A stretch of 64,000 bases of DNA from Pseudomonadota bacterium (GCA_016125375.1 WGLU01000003.1:227880-291879), one strand, 5' to 3'; counted from the first letter of the stretch, positions 26,255 through 35,610 are shown. Notes: generated by a model not told the origin, from the letters alone. A program made the numbers and translations.

Positions 26255-27295
26255 TTAGATGACCAGCGCGTCCATACTGTCGTCGCTTTTGGGCAGCTCG
26301 ATGAAGTAGCCCTTCACTTTTGCGGCATGCCGGTTGAGCTGCACAACGCCGTAAATATCGTTCACAAGCTGGCGGCGCAGGGTGGCGATGGTGCTTTCCG
26401 CCGCGTCCCCGTTCAGCAGTACGCGGTTGATGACCGCATCGATGGCCAGTTTGGGGGTGTTGGCGTGGATGGTTGCCATGGATCCTTCGTGACCGGTGTT
26501 AATGGCGGAGCAGAAGGTAAAGGCGTTTTCTTTACGAATCTCGCCGAGGATGATGCGGTCAGGGCGCAAACGCAGACAGGCGTTCAGCAGGTCTGTAATA
26601 TCCTGGTTACCAAAACCCGTGTCATTGTTGGCGAACAGCAGTTGCGTCCAGTTGCGGTGCGGCACTTTAAGTTCGGGTACGTCTTCCAGTGTGATCAGAC
26701 GTTCATCGTTGGGAATGTAGGGCAGCAGCGCGTTCATAAAACTGGTCTTACCGGAGCTGGTACCGCCGGAAATCAAAATCGTTTTACGCCCTTCAACGGC
26801 ATCAATTACACGTTTGATGTCCTCATCCGACAGGCCGTAGTCATGCACGGAAAACTTAACGTCACGCTGCATACGGACGGCCATGCAGAACTTTGAGGGC
26901 GTGTTGAAGCCGGAGATAATTTGCACGCGGTGACCGCCGGGCATCTTACAGGACAGAATCGGGTTGTCCGGTGTATAAATCTGGCCCGAAAGGTTGGCCA
27001 GACAGCGTGCCACGTTCAGCAGTAACTCTTCCGTCAGCAGAGGGTCCTCGAAAAACTTCCAGTCCCCGTTGGGCATTTCGATAACGATTTCTTCCGGCTT
27101 ATTAATGATAAGCTCTCGGATATCCGGCATTTCGACGTATTTTTGCAGTGGCGTGAGCGCACGGCGGGAAATGGGGTCAACCTGCTTGAGCAGTTCGGAG
27201 AAGGTGATTTTCTCAATTTCGCCGATGGGACCTGATTCTTCTTCCTCAATCTCCTCTAACGGTGGGGGATTGGGGTTGAATTCGTTTTCAAACAT
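26255..27295 (-). CDS. VirB11-type secretion/pilus ATPase
   Basis: 346 residues. The Walker A site is ILISGGTSSGKTSF, the Asp box LITLEDVPEL, Walker B DRIILGEIRKENAF, and the His box TGHEGSMATIHAN. This set and the length fit VirB11 rather than the longer CpaF/TadA. VirB11 hexamers power type IV secretion, yet no other virB gene lies nearby. The gene follows a CBS-domain gene and an unknown gene in one operon and precedes an RNA methyltransferase. Confidence 0.88.
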   Translation of the reverse strand: MFENEFNPNPPPLEEIEEEESGPIGEIEKITFSELLKQVDPISRRALTPLQKYVEMPDIRELIINKPEEIVIEMPNGDWKFFEDPLLTEELLLNVARCLANLSGQIYTPDNPILSCKMPGGHRVQIISGFNTPSKFCMAVRMQRDVKFSVHDYGLSDEDIKRVIDAVEGRKTILISGGTSSGKTSFMNALLPYIPNDERLITLEDVPELKVPHRNWTQLLFANNDTGFGNQDITDLLNACLRLRPDRIILGEIRKENAFTFCSAINTGHEGSMATIHANTPKLAIDAVINRVLLNGDAAESTIATLRRQLVNDIYGVVQLNRHAAKVKGYFIELPKSDDSMDALVI

Positions 27296-27301
27296 GGGCT
27301 G

Positions 27302-27736
27302 TTAGCCTTCTTTTTTTGCGGGTGTGTGCATACGCTGGTATGCCGACAGTAATTCCAGAATACTCAGAAAACCCATCAAATGGCCAGAAAGGTCTACAAC
27401 AGGCAGGTGGCGGATTTTGTGGTCAGCCATCAGGCGCAGCGCATCTTCTACTGTTTCTTCGGGCGTACAGACGAACAAATCCAGTGTCATGTACGCATCA
27501 ATGGGATCGAACAGAGCGTCCGTGCCGTTATCGGCAATTGCGCCAACTACATCGTGCTCGGAAATCAGGCCCGAGAGGTTCCCGTCCTCATCCACCACCA
27601 ACAGGGAGGTTGCGTGTTTCTTCTTGATAACGGAGATAACTTCAGAAACGGTTGAACGTTCTGACACCACATGTACCTCGCGCTCCTGATCCAGAAGGTC
27701 TTTCAGACGAAGGTTGTTTTTTGCTGCGTTTGTCAT
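27302..27736 (-). CDS. CBS-domain pair protein
   Basis: 144 residues forming a tandem CBS (Bateman) module: STVSEVISVIKKKHATSLLVV, LSGLISEHDVVGAI, DALRLMADHKIRHLPVVD and GFLSILELLSAY. Such modules sense adenosine nucleotides. Its ATG overlaps the stop of the upstream gene in ATGA, and the VirB11-like gene begins six bases after its stop. Regulation of the ATPase by nucleotide is a plausible but untested idea. Confidence 0.9.
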   Translation of the reverse strand: MTNAAKNNLRLKDLLDQEREVHVVSERSTVSEVISVIKKKHATSLLVVDEDGNLSGLISEHDVVGAIADNGTDALFDPIDAYMTLDLFVCTPEETVEDALRLMADHKIRHLPVVDLSGHLMGFLSILELLSAYQRMHTPAKKEG

Positions 27737-28083
27737 GTCGTTGACGCCATTACCCGGTTAATCTGTTCCGACACTTGCACGTTTTGTGCCTGCGACAGGT
27801 CAAGGATCGTCGTAAAGGGCACAGTATTCATTTTTTGCCGTGTGCGTTGTTCTACATAATGTACCAGCTCTTTTACAAGCTCATTCTTGAATGCTTTTAC
27901 CAGACTATCGTTTTGTGCTTCCAGTGTCACGGTCCAGCCGAGGGGGTTTTGTGTGTGCGCCACGGCGTCTATGAACACGCGCACGGGGCAGCGGAACGAG
28001 TGTTTGAACTCGATACGCTTAATAGAACCGTCCCCCGTTTTTTCAGGGCGGAATTTGTTAGAGAAAGTAACGCGTAAGGTCAT
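27733..28083 (-). CDS. hypothetical protein, first gene of the CBS-VirB11 operon
   Basis: 116 residues, soluble, with no signal peptide. The N-terminal half looks beta-rich (RIEFKHSFRCPVRVFI), the rest helical (VKAFKNELVKELVHYVEQR). No family is recognised. Four-base overlap with the CBS gene shows coupling. No good ribosome site is visible before 28083. Confidence 0.6.
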   Translation of the reverse strand: MTLRVTFSNKFRPEKTGDGSIKRIEFKHSFRCPVRVFIDAVAHTQNPLGWTVTLEAQNDSLVKAFKNELVKELVHYVEQRTRQKMNTVPFTTILDLSQAQNVQVSEQINRVMASTT

Positions 28084-28331
28084 CAGGTGAGAGCTTTATA
28101 GTTTATTTGTTCCGCTTAGCTTACACATAGTTTCAGTTGCGTTAAACGTCAATTGAGAGGCATGCCGTTATTTCGTTATTTCGTCGTATGTTAGGCCGAA
28201 ATGGTGCGGGTTGCGTGAATCATTTGTAATTATTAATTGTAATATGTATAGTTCCATTTTATGGTTGTAATAAACTATGGAATGATTTGAACATTGGGGA
28301 TTTTGTTCCGAGTAACCGCAGGGAGTCATCA

Positions 28332-29798
28332 TTGAAGCAGCGTATTGTAAACATCCTTATCCTTATCACCCTCACACTTCTTGCTCCAAATATTCTCAGC
28401 GCTCAGAACAAGTTTTTCAGTACGCCGGATAGAGGCGGACTTGACGGCGCCAAATCCCAGGCCATCCTCCAGATGTTGATGAACGAGAACGCTATCCGGC
28501 GTGACGAGACAGCCGCCAACGCGGCAAGTATTACACAGGACCGTGCCGCCGCCGAGGTGAGCATTACAGCATTGAAAAATGCGACTGACGCAAGCCTTAC
28601 AGTCATAGGTGATTGCGGAACACAGGGAATGATTTTCGGGCCGGGGCACACGCTGGTTGACGGCAATGATTGCATACCCTCCCTTCAGGTTAACAATGAT
28701 GGGCGGGTTTCCTTTCAGGCAGGCATAACTTTTGGCGCCTATGAGGTATGCAACCCCGCAACCGCGGGCACGATGCGTTACAACGCATCGGCCAAGCGTA
28801 TGGAGTTCTGCAATGGCGACGTATGGGGCATGCTTGGTGGTAATACCGGCTGTTCAATTAACTTCCCCACAATTTCCGATGCCGATCTCGATACCTTCTA
28901 TAACACAACGGATGCTGTCTATAGTGGCAGTGACGCGACGGCCTCGGTAGCAGGTGCAACGGCTGCAACGGTCCGCCGCAATGGTGCGAATACCGGTATG
29001 TCGTCCGGTGTGGCTATCAGTCAGGGGAACAGCGTCGGTATCCGTGGCCGTTCTGCATCGCTCTTTAACCAGACAGCAACCTTTACACTGGATATCGGTG
29101 CCTACACCGCCTGTTGGCAAATCACGACCAGGCAGCAGGATGTGACGCCCAATGCGTTTAATTTTTCCAACCTGTCGGCTCAGGAGCTCGATACGCTGGT
29201 TTCTTCAAACGGTGTGACTATCAGTGGGTTCGAAGGGCCTTTGAATGTGTCGGTTGGCGGGCAGGGCAGCCCTGAGCTGAAGGTTGATAGCGGCCCCTGG
29301 ACCTCCTCTGCTCAGATAGAGCCGGGGCAAAGTGTGCAGCTGCGGATGACAACGGCGAATGCATTTGCAACGTCGTACGTTGCATCAGTGTCAATCGGTA
29401 CGTATACGACCAGTTGGACGGTAACCACCAAACAAGACATGCTGTACGGAGGCGCACACAGCCCTGATGATTGTACCCTTGCCTTCGGGGTGGTGGACAA
29501 TACAACGGGTGTAAGTGTTTGCCGATTTAACCGCGGGGGAGCCAACACAGCCTGTCCAACAGGCTGGACGCATTATCAGAACTGGTCCGAGACCGCCAAC
29601 CAGAACTCGGGCGGTGTTGCCTGCGGTACTTCCAATGTGGGTCTTGCGCCAAATACATCCAATTGCAACACAGGCGGCCATGCCTGGGGGAACATCGCGC
29701 AGGAAACGTGCACATTCAACTACTGTACCTGCCATGGTTGCGGTTGTTGCAACAACCGAACGGCATATGCGCAGGTCATGATATCGCTGTGTTACTAG
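28332..29798 (+). CDS. secreted Cys-rich protein with two Ig-like repeats, adhesin candidate
   Basis: 488 residues from TTG at 28332, which has GCAGGGAG six bases upstream; an in-frame TTG at 28287 has no such site. The signal peptide is KQRIVNILILITLTLLAPNI. After a helical stretch and a CxxxxGTMRYN segment come two repeats of about 90 residues, each ending YTxxWxxTTxQ (near 29130 and 29430 on the DNA). A C-terminal domain with about 12 Cys follows, including FNYCTCHGCGCC. The architecture recalls pilus-tip or surface adhesins; the family is not certain. The AT-rich 250 bases upstream hold its promoter. Confidence 0.7.
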   Translation: MKQRIVNILILITLTLLAPNILSAQNKFFSTPDRGGLDGAKSQAILQMLMNENAIRRDETAANAASITQDRAAAEVSITALKNATDASLTVIGDCGTQGMIFGPGHTLVDGNDCIPSLQVNNDGRVSFQAGITFGAYEVCNPATAGTMRYNASAKRMEFCNGDVWGMLGGNTGCSINFPTISDADLDTFYNTTDAVYSGSDATASVAGATAATVRRNGANTGMSSGVAISQGNSVGIRGRSASLFNQTATFTLDIGAYTACWQITTRQQDVTPNAFNFSNLSAQELDTLVSSNGVTISGFEGPLNVSVGGQGSPELKVDSGPWTSSAQIEPGQSVQLRMTTANAFATSYVASVSIGTYTTSWTVTTKQDMLYGGAHSPDDCTLAFGVVDNTTGVSVCRFNRGGANTACPTGWTHYQNWSETANQNSGGVACGTSNVGLAPNTSNCNTGGHAWGNIAQETCTFNYCTCHGCGCCNNRTAYAQVMISLCY

Positions 29799-29833
29799 GG
29801 GATTCCGGCATCAATCGGGAAGCTGGGGGAAAG

Positions 29834-29909
29834 TGGTGCTCGTGGGCAGGATTGAACTGCCGACCTCTTCATTACCAATGAAGTGCTCTACCACTGAGCT
29901 ACACGAGCA
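29834..29909 (-). tRNA. tRNA-Thr (anticodon GGT)
   Basis: The minus strand reads TGCTCGTGTAGCTCAGTGG for the acceptor and D arm. The anticodon loop is TTGGTAA in a CTTCA/TGAAG stem, and the T arm is GGCAGTTCAATCCTGCC. The 3' end TGCTCGT pairs back (ACGAGCA) and CCA is encoded. Anticodon GGT reads ACC and ACT. Confidence 0.96.
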
Positions 29910-29969
29910 TACCAATCAGGCGTGCGGATTACCTTTTAGACAAAATTGCACAGGGCGTCAACTGCTCAT

Positions 29970-30629
29970 TCATGCAATTTTGGGCGGGCTGCCGATATCA
30001 AGGATGGGGCCCAGTGTCCCGAACTTTGTTTTTCCCATACGTGTCAGTGGGTTGATGACTTTTTCGTTGATATGAAAAATATCGCCGTCCACGTGTTCAA
30101 CGGCTTTTCCATCCACAAACAGGTGTGTCACTTCCAGCACAATAAGTCCCACAGGAAGCGTCCCCAGTTCCACCACTTCTTTCAGCTTGCAACCATAGGC
30201 AACGGGTGCATCTGAAACCCTTGGTAAAGGGAATCCCTCGAACGGTGTTGTTTTGATGTGGTAGGTATCCACCTCGCTCGCCCCTGTCGGCAGGGCTGCT
30301 GCGCTGTTATTGACGGCTGCTGCATTTGCGGCAGAAGGAATGTGCACAACGGCTTTGCCGGTGCGGACGATGTTGGCCCATGAATCCTTGGGGACAGAGG
30401 GGCTTTTTTTGCCTGCGGAAAAGACAATCGTCGGGGGGGCTATGTCTACCAGCGCGGTAAAGGAATAGGGGGCAAGGTTGTGGCTGCCATCCTCGTTCTC
30501 GGTCAATACCCAGGCAATTGGACGCGGTACAAAAGTTTGTACCATCAGTTCGTATACAGCGCCCGCATTGGCGCACCCTTCCAGAACGGCAGTGTAACCT
30601 TGGTCGTTGCGGGTGTAGGTAAGGGCCAT
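29970..30629 (-). CDS. flavin reductase-like FMN-binding protein
   Basis: 219 residues with the split-barrel flavoprotein pattern: FVPRPIAWVLTENEDGSHNLAPYSFT near the N-terminus (quoted in parts), APPTIVFSAGKK, and later VLEVTHLFVDG. Related proteins bind FMN and reduce free flavin or act as NADH:FMN oxidoreductases. ATG at 30629 has AAAAAGG upstream. It is transcribed alone. Confidence 0.85.
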   Translation of the reverse strand: MALTYTRNDQGYTAVLEGCANAGAVYELMVQTFVPRPIAWVLTENEDGSHNLAPYSFTALVDIAPPTIVFSAGKKSPSVPKDSWANIVRTGKAVVHIPSAANAAAVNNSAAALPTGASEVDTYHIKTTPFEGFPLPRVSDAPVAYGCKLKEVVELGTLPVGLIVLEVTHLFVDGKAVEHVDGDIFHINEKVINPLTRMGKTKFGTLGPILDIGSPPKIA

Positions 30630-30800
30630 AATAACCTTTTTCTATCAATGGGTTCTTGCCGTATCGGCAAGCTCACCCTAGCAGATTGCCAAGGGCCAGT
30701 ACAAGGGCGTTGTGCGGGTGCGTTCTCACCCCTTGCGCAGGGGGGCTTGCTGCTCTAGGCTTTTGCCGTCTTCAATCTGTACTTTGCAAGGATGCCTGCC

Positions 30801-31739
30801 ATGTCCAAACTCTCTACATCCATTCTTGATGCGATTGGCAATACGCCGCTTTTGGAGCTGGAGCCTGGTGTTCTGGCCAAGTGCGAGTTTATGAACCCGT
30901 CAGGCTCCATCAAGGCCCGCATCGCCAAGTACATGATCGAACGTGCCGAGCGCGAAGGCCGTCTGAAACCCGGCGATACAATAGTCGAGGCGACAAGCGG
31001 TAACACGGGCAATGCCATGTCCATGGTCGCTGCGGCCAAAGGGTACAAGATGATTGTGATGATGCCGGATGGCTTCTCCAAGGAACGTGCCGCCATCTCC
31101 CGCGCATTTGGCGCCGAAGTACGTCTGGTCGGCCACTTTCAGGTGAACGAGGCACTGGACGCTGCCCGTAAGCTGGGTGAAGAGCCCGGATATTACTGCC
31201 CCGGCCAGTTTGATAACGAGTGGAACGTGCAGGAAAACACCGAATGGCTGGCAGAGGAAATCCTGTCCCAGTTGCCTAAAGGCATGAAAATTGATGCCAT
31301 TGTGCAGGGTGTGGGTACCGGCGGTACTCTGGTGGGTGTGGCTGAGGGTCTGCGGGCCAAGCATAATCCGAACCTGAAGGTATACGCCATGGAGCCTTCC
31401 GAATCCAAAACCCTTGCATGTTGCGAGATTGGCGACCACGAGATTGAGGGCATTGCCGATGGTTTTGTGCCCAATATCTACGACCGTCACCGTGGCGTGG
31501 TGGATGGTATTGTTGCGGTGGATAGCAAGGTCGCAATTAAAGAAATGAAAGATATGGCACGCACCAAGGGCTTGTTTGTCGGCCCGAGCAGCGGTGCAAA
31601 CTACTGGGCGGCGCGCGAACTTAAAAAGCGCGAAGGCTTTGAAACTGTGTTAACATTTTTGTGTGACGAGGGTGAAAAGTACATCATGCAACACTTCATC
31701 CCCGAGCTGGAAGGCACAAAAAAAACAAGCGCGGCCTAG
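30801..31739 (+). CDS. cysteine synthase/cystathionine beta-synthase family PLP enzyme
   Basis: About 312 residues. The start SILDAIGNTPLLEL is classical. The PLP Lys lies in MNPSGSIKARIA, where most relatives have SVKDR. The substrate loop EATSGNTGNAM, the phosphate loop VGTGGTLVGV and the end of the pocket FVGPSSGAN are present. It likely makes Cys from O-acetylserine or a related beta-replacement. ATG at 30801 is preferred over 30792 because GCAAGG would be too close to the latter. Confidence 0.88.
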   Translation: MSKLSTSILDAIGNTPLLELEPGVLAKCEFMNPSGSIKARIAKYMIERAEREGRLKPGDTIVEATSGNTGNAMSMVAAAKGYKMIVMMPDGFSKERAAISRAFGAEVRLVGHFQVNEALDAARKLGEEPGYYCPGQFDNEWNVQENTEWLAEEILSQLPKGMKIDAIVQGVGTGGTLVGVAEGLRAKHNPNLKVYAMEPSESKTLACCEIGDHEIEGIADGFVPNIYDRHRGVVDGIVAVDSKVAIKEMKDMARTKGLFVGPSSGANYWAARELKKREGFETVLTFLCDEGEKYIMQHFIPELEGTKKTSAA

Positions 31740-31775
31740 GCATAACTGCCGCCGTGCAGCTTGAGGACACACTGC

Positions 31776-32483
31776 ATGTCGGCTGATATTAGTCTGACCG
31801 AAGTTTCTGACATTATCCTGAACGAGGGGCGGATCTCCCCCGACCATTACAGGTCGCTGGAGGGGCGTATCCTGTTCTGGGGTATTGTTACGGGCATCCC
31901 TGTTGTCTGGATGTATCAATCGCAAGGACCGTTTGGTTTCTGGATTGCCTTCCCGCTTTGGACGGGGTTCTTTTGCTGCCTTTTCGGATGGTTTACCGCC
32001 AAAATCCGCCGCGCACGCGACATGGGGTATTCGGGCACCGGTTTTTTGAGCGTTGTAGGCGGCCTTTCGTTACTTGCAACCGCGGCGATGTTTTTCTCCG
32101 GCCAGCCATTGGGGCAGGCGTCTCTCTGGGGATACATGATTTTCCAGCTGGCGGGCGTTGCCTTGCTCTTTACGCCCGGCCAACCTTTTGACAGCCGCTT
32201 TGGCGCACGCCCTGCTATTTATACTGAAACCGAACTGATGCAATTTGTCAGCTGGGGCACGGTAGCTTTTTATGTGGGCATGATAGGATACATTCTGACT
32301 GTCCAGATTGGTTTGGCCGAAGACAAGCTGAGCAAGGCGATTGGTCCGCTGCCCTTTATGGAAGGCTTCAGTGAATATACCAACCAGGATTTTGTGAAGG
32401 ATTTCATCAGACCTGAACCCATTGGTGCAGTCGCGCCTGATGAAGCCGCACAACCGATAGAGGAAGAGGATATACAACAATGA
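31776..32483 (+). CDS. DUF805-like membrane protein
   Basis: 235 residues from ATG at 31776 with TTGAGGAC seven bases upstream. There are about five helices and the family-like segment AKIRRARDMGYSGTGFL, which matches the RRLHDxGxSGW box in reduced form. The N-terminus is a short soluble stretch, the C-terminus acidic (PIEEEDIQQ). Its stop overlaps the next start (ATGA), and the two proteins are distantly similar. Confidence 0.7.
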   Translation: MSADISLTEVSDIILNEGRISPDHYRSLEGRILFWGIVTGIPVVWMYQSQGPFGFWIAFPLWTGFFCCLFGWFTAKIRRARDMGYSGTGFLSVVGGLSLLATAAMFFSGQPLGQASLWGYMIFQLAGVALLFTPGQPFDSRFGARPAIYTETELMQFVSWGTVAFYVGMIGYILTVQIGLAEDKLSKAIGPLPFMEGFSEYTNQDFVKDFIRPEPIGAVAPDEAAQPIEEEDIQQ

Positions 32484-33136
32484 CACCGATTCACATCTGG
32501 AAGTGGCGTGGGTATGCCACTGTAGGCGGGCGTCTAAACGGTGCCGCATACCGGTCATATGCCGGGATCTATTTTACGCAATTCGTTGTGGGTGCGATCG
32601 TTCTGGCTGCGTTGGCTTTTGCAGCAGTGTTGTTGGGAGATGGGTTCCTTAATACCATTGCCATGATAGTGGTGGCTCTGGCCGTTATAACAGGCTGTGT
32701 GTACCTGAGCGTTGCGCAGATTTGTATCCTTGTCCGCCGGTTGCATGACTTTGGATATTCCGGCTGGTGGATTCTGCTCATTTTCCCTTTGCTCTGGATT
32801 GCAGACGGCCTCCTCATGGGGATGCTGGCGCAAAGTCTGCACCTGCCCAAAATGCCGGGCCTGGTATCGGGGCTGTTTGGGTTGTTGCTGTTCTTTATGC
32901 CGGGAGATGAAGAAGAAAACGAATATGGCTCCCCCGTGGCAGCGGGAGATTTTGTCCCTACACCGGCAGCCAATGTGATGGGCTGGGTTGTTGTTGGTCT
33001 TTCTGTTCTGAGTTTGTTGCTGGCACCATGGGCACCTGAAAAAGACAAGAAAGACTGGGAACTCCAGTTCAAAGGCATGATTGAGAAGGGTGCCGGCGAA
33101 CCAGCAGTACCTGCGGACGGTGGAACTGACCTGTAG
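32480..33136 (+). CDS. DUF805 family membrane protein
   Basis: 218 residues. GGRLNGAAYRSY near the start and ILVRRLHDFGYSGWWILL in the middle are the DUF805 hallmarks. About five helices are seen, with a polar C-terminal end. It is translationally coupled to the preceding gene. A GC hairpin (33147-33167) without T-run stands before lysS. No function is known for the family. Confidence 0.82.
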   Translation: MTPIHIWKWRGYATVGGRLNGAAYRSYAGIYFTQFVVGAIVLAALAFAAVLLGDGFLNTIAMIVVALAVITGCVYLSVAQICILVRRLHDFGYSGWWILLIFPLLWIADGLLMGMLAQSLHLPKMPGLVSGLFGLLLFFMPGDEEENEYGSPVAAGDFVPTPAANVMGWVVVGLSVLSLLLAPWAPEKDKKDWELQFKGMIEKGAGEPAVPADGGTDL

Positions 33137-33146
33137 GTGTGGCCCA

Positions 33147-33167
33147 CCCCGCCCTTGAAAGGCGGGG
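33147..33167 (+). other. GC-rich hairpin between DUF805 gene and lysS
   Basis: CCCCGCC and GGCGGGG pair around CTTGAAA. There is no T-run, so it may be an mRNA-processing or attenuating structure rather than a terminator. Confidence 0.5.
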
Positions 33168-33221
33168 GCGAATGTTCTATAAACACGGGGTATTCAACCG
33201 CTAAAAAGCCGGAGCACCCCC

Positions 33222-34757
33222 TTGGAAGACAACCGTATCGTTGCAGAACGTAAAGCCAAGTTCGACGCCTTCAGTGCGTCGACATCTGTCGCTTACCCCA
33301 ATGATTTCCGCCCCACCCATACGGCTGCCGAGGTGCTGGAAGCGTATGACGGCGTTGCAACAGCCGAAGAACTTGAGAAACTGACCGATACGGTTGCCGT
33401 GGCTGGCCGCGTGATGTTCCTGCGCCTGTTCGGCAAGTTTGCCTTCTGCAAATTGCAGGACCGCAGCGGTCAGATTCAGGTTTCCTTCGCGATTGACGTG
33501 CTGGGTGAAGACGGCTTTGAGCAGTTCAAGAACCTCACCGATGTGGGTGACCTGATTGGCGTAACCGGTACCTTGACCCGTACCAAAACGGGCGAACTGA
33601 CCGTTAAGGCTGCCACTTTCCGTATGTTGAACAAAACCTTGCGCCCCCTGCCGGACAAGTTCCACGGCCTGACCGATGTTGAGCAGCGTTACCGCATGCG
33701 CTACGTGGACCTGATGATGAATGCCGACGTGCGCGATGTATTCCAGAAACGCGCCGCGATTATCCGCGAGATGCGCGACTTCTTCCACGAGAAGGATTTT
33801 ATCGAGGTCGAAACCCCCATGCTGCAAGTCCAGCACGGCGGTGCGGCGGCACGCCCGTTCAAAACCCACCACAATGCGCTGGATTTAGACCTGACCTTGC
33901 GCATTGCGCCGGAGCTTTACCTCAAGCGGCTGGTTGTTGGCGGGCTGGAGCGCGTGTTCGAGATTAACCGCAACTTCCGTAACGAAGGTGTGTCGGTGCG
34001 CCACAACCCCGAGTTCACCATGATGGAAGCCTATCACGCCCACATGGACTACAACGGCATGATGGACTTTGTGGAAGAAATGGTTACCCGCATTGCCGAG
34101 AAGGTGTGCGGCGGTCTGCAAATTACCTACGGCGAGTACAGCGTGAACATGGCACGCCCGTGGCGCCGCCTGAAAATGCGTGACGCCGTGAAAGAGATTG
34201 GCGGCGCGAGCGAGGATAACCTGAAAGATCTGGGGGCGCTGCAAGCCTTTGCCAAATCTAAAGGCATCAAGACCCCCCCTCGGATTACCGAGGACTACGG
34301 CCTGCTGCTGAACACGGTTTTTGAAGAGCTGTGCGAGGACAAGCTGATTAACCCGACGTTTATCACCGACCATCCGAAGGCGATTTCGCCGCTGGCCCGC
34401 AGCCAGGACGATACGGACGAGTACGTCCAACGCGCCGAGCTGTTTGTGGTCGGACGTGAGCTGTCTAACCTGTTCTCGGAGCTGAATGACCCGCAGGAGC
34501 AGGCGCTGCGTTTTGCCGAGCAGGTTGCCCAGGCCGGTAAAGGGGACGATGAGGCCATGCCTTACGACCACGACTATGTGCGTGCGTTGGAATATGGCCT
34601 GATGCCCTGTGCCGGTGTCGGTATCGGGATTGACCGCCTGGTCATGCTGCTGGCCAACCAGCCGAGCATCCGCGAGGTGATTTTGTTCCCGACCCTGCGT
34701 CCGGAAGGCGGTACTGCCGAGGCGGAGGCCGAGCACATCCACGTTGTTGGCGAATAG
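33222..34757 (+). CDS. lysS: lysyl-tRNA synthetase, class II
   Basis: 511 residues. An N-terminal OB fold (VAGRVMFLRLFGKFAFCKLQ) precedes the class II core: motif 1 near YRMRYVDLM, motif 2 FRNEGVSVRHNPEF and motif 3 GVGIGIDRLVML. It charges tRNA-Lys. The start is TTG at 33222, with GGAG six bases upstream and no in-frame ATG before conserved sequence. A bidirectional terminator follows. Confidence 0.96.
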   Translation: MEDNRIVAERKAKFDAFSASTSVAYPNDFRPTHTAAEVLEAYDGVATAEELEKLTDTVAVAGRVMFLRLFGKFAFCKLQDRSGQIQVSFAIDVLGEDGFEQFKNLTDVGDLIGVTGTLTRTKTGELTVKAATFRMLNKTLRPLPDKFHGLTDVEQRYRMRYVDLMMNADVRDVFQKRAAIIREMRDFFHEKDFIEVETPMLQVQHGGAAARPFKTHHNALDLDLTLRIAPELYLKRLVVGGLERVFEINRNFRNEGVSVRHNPEFTMMEAYHAHMDYNGMMDFVEEMVTRIAEKVCGGLQITYGEYSVNMARPWRRLKMRDAVKEIGGASEDNLKDLGALQAFAKSKGIKTPPRITEDYGLLLNTVFEELCEDKLINPTFITDHPKAISPLARSQDDTDEYVQRAELFVVGRELSNLFSELNDPQEQALRFAEQVAQAGKGDDEAMPYDHDYVRALEYGLMPCAGVGIGIDRLVMLLANQPSIREVILFPTLRPEGGTAEAEAEHIHVVGE

Positions 34758-34773
34758 GCCTTGAGGCACAAAC

Positions 34774-34801
34774 AAAAAAGCCGCCCCGTAGGGCGGCTTT
34801 T
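34774..34801. terminator. bidirectional Rho-independent terminator
   Basis: AAAAAAGCCGCCC and GGGCGGCTTTTT pair around CGTA between the convergent lysS and protease genes. Confidence 0.92.
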
Positions 34802-34804
34802 GCG

Positions 34805-35494
34805 TCATTGTTCCAACAGTTGGGCAATGTATGCCTTCATCTGCTCAATCGGCATGACCATCGATTGATAGGTGAGCTTGGACGTGGCGTATGCCATGCC
34901 GACCAGTTCACCTTGTTCGTTGAACACGGGGCTCCCCGAGTCGCCGTCCCTCACCGGCATGTCGGTGTACAGGTCGGTCAACGCCGCATCGTCAGCATCT
35001 TTCAGACGATTCTCGAGGGTGTCGGGCAGTGCGTTGGGGTTCACGATGCCGGCGTTTATCAGGGTGCGCCAAATGGTGCCCCTGTCGCCGTAGAAGTGAA
35101 CGACACCTTCCTTGAAGGCACCGTACTTGTTGTCGAACATCACCTTGTCGCCGACAGCCGGATTGGCCGCCGCTTGCGTGACCACCGGCAGCCCGTGGGG
35201 CGCGGTGAACTCGATGATGGCGATGTCCCCGTATGGGCCGCTTTCCGGAAACGTCAAGATGCGGGCGATTGCCGGCAGATCGAGGTTATTGGGAAAGCGA
35301 ACATTGACGGGTTTTCCCCGCCCCACAACATGGGCGCAGGTCACCAGCCGGTGCGTGTCGATGGCAAAAGCCTGACCGGTCCAGTAGGTCGTGAAGCTTT
35401 TCCAGAATAGGAACCGGTCGATGGAGCCGATTTCAACTTTGATACGAAAGCCCTGAATGCGGGCGTGCTTGGGGGGTGTGTCCTTTTCGGACAT
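34805..35494 (-). CDS. trypsin-like serine protease without signal peptide
   Basis: 229 residues. His55 in LVTCAHVVG, Asp90 in YGDIAIIEF and Ser186 in VRDGDSGSPVF form the catalytic triad in S1 order. Signal peptide and PDZ domain are both absent, so it seems to act in the cytoplasm or be exported by an unusual route. ATG at 35494 has GAGG upstream. It stands alone between two terminators. Confidence 0.88.
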   Translation of the reverse strand: MSEKDTPPKHARIQGFRIKVEIGSIDRFLFWKSFTTYWTGQAFAIDTHRLVTCAHVVGRGKPVNVRFPNNLDLPAIARILTFPESGPYGDIAIIEFTAPHGLPVVTQAAANPAVGDKVMFDNKYGAFKEGVVHFYGDRGTIWRTLINAGIVNPNALPDTLENRLKDADDAALTDLYTDMPVRDGDSGSPVFNEQGELVGMAYATSKLTYQSMVMPIEQMKAYIAQLLEQ

Positions 35495-35610
35495 GGCAAC
35501 CTCGGCGTATGAGGTTGAAGCTTAAAAGACAGATACAAAAAGTGAAGGGGTAGATAACTGAACTGTGCGGTATCTTAGGTTAACTTTAGCTTGATGCCAA
35601 AAGAAAAAAG

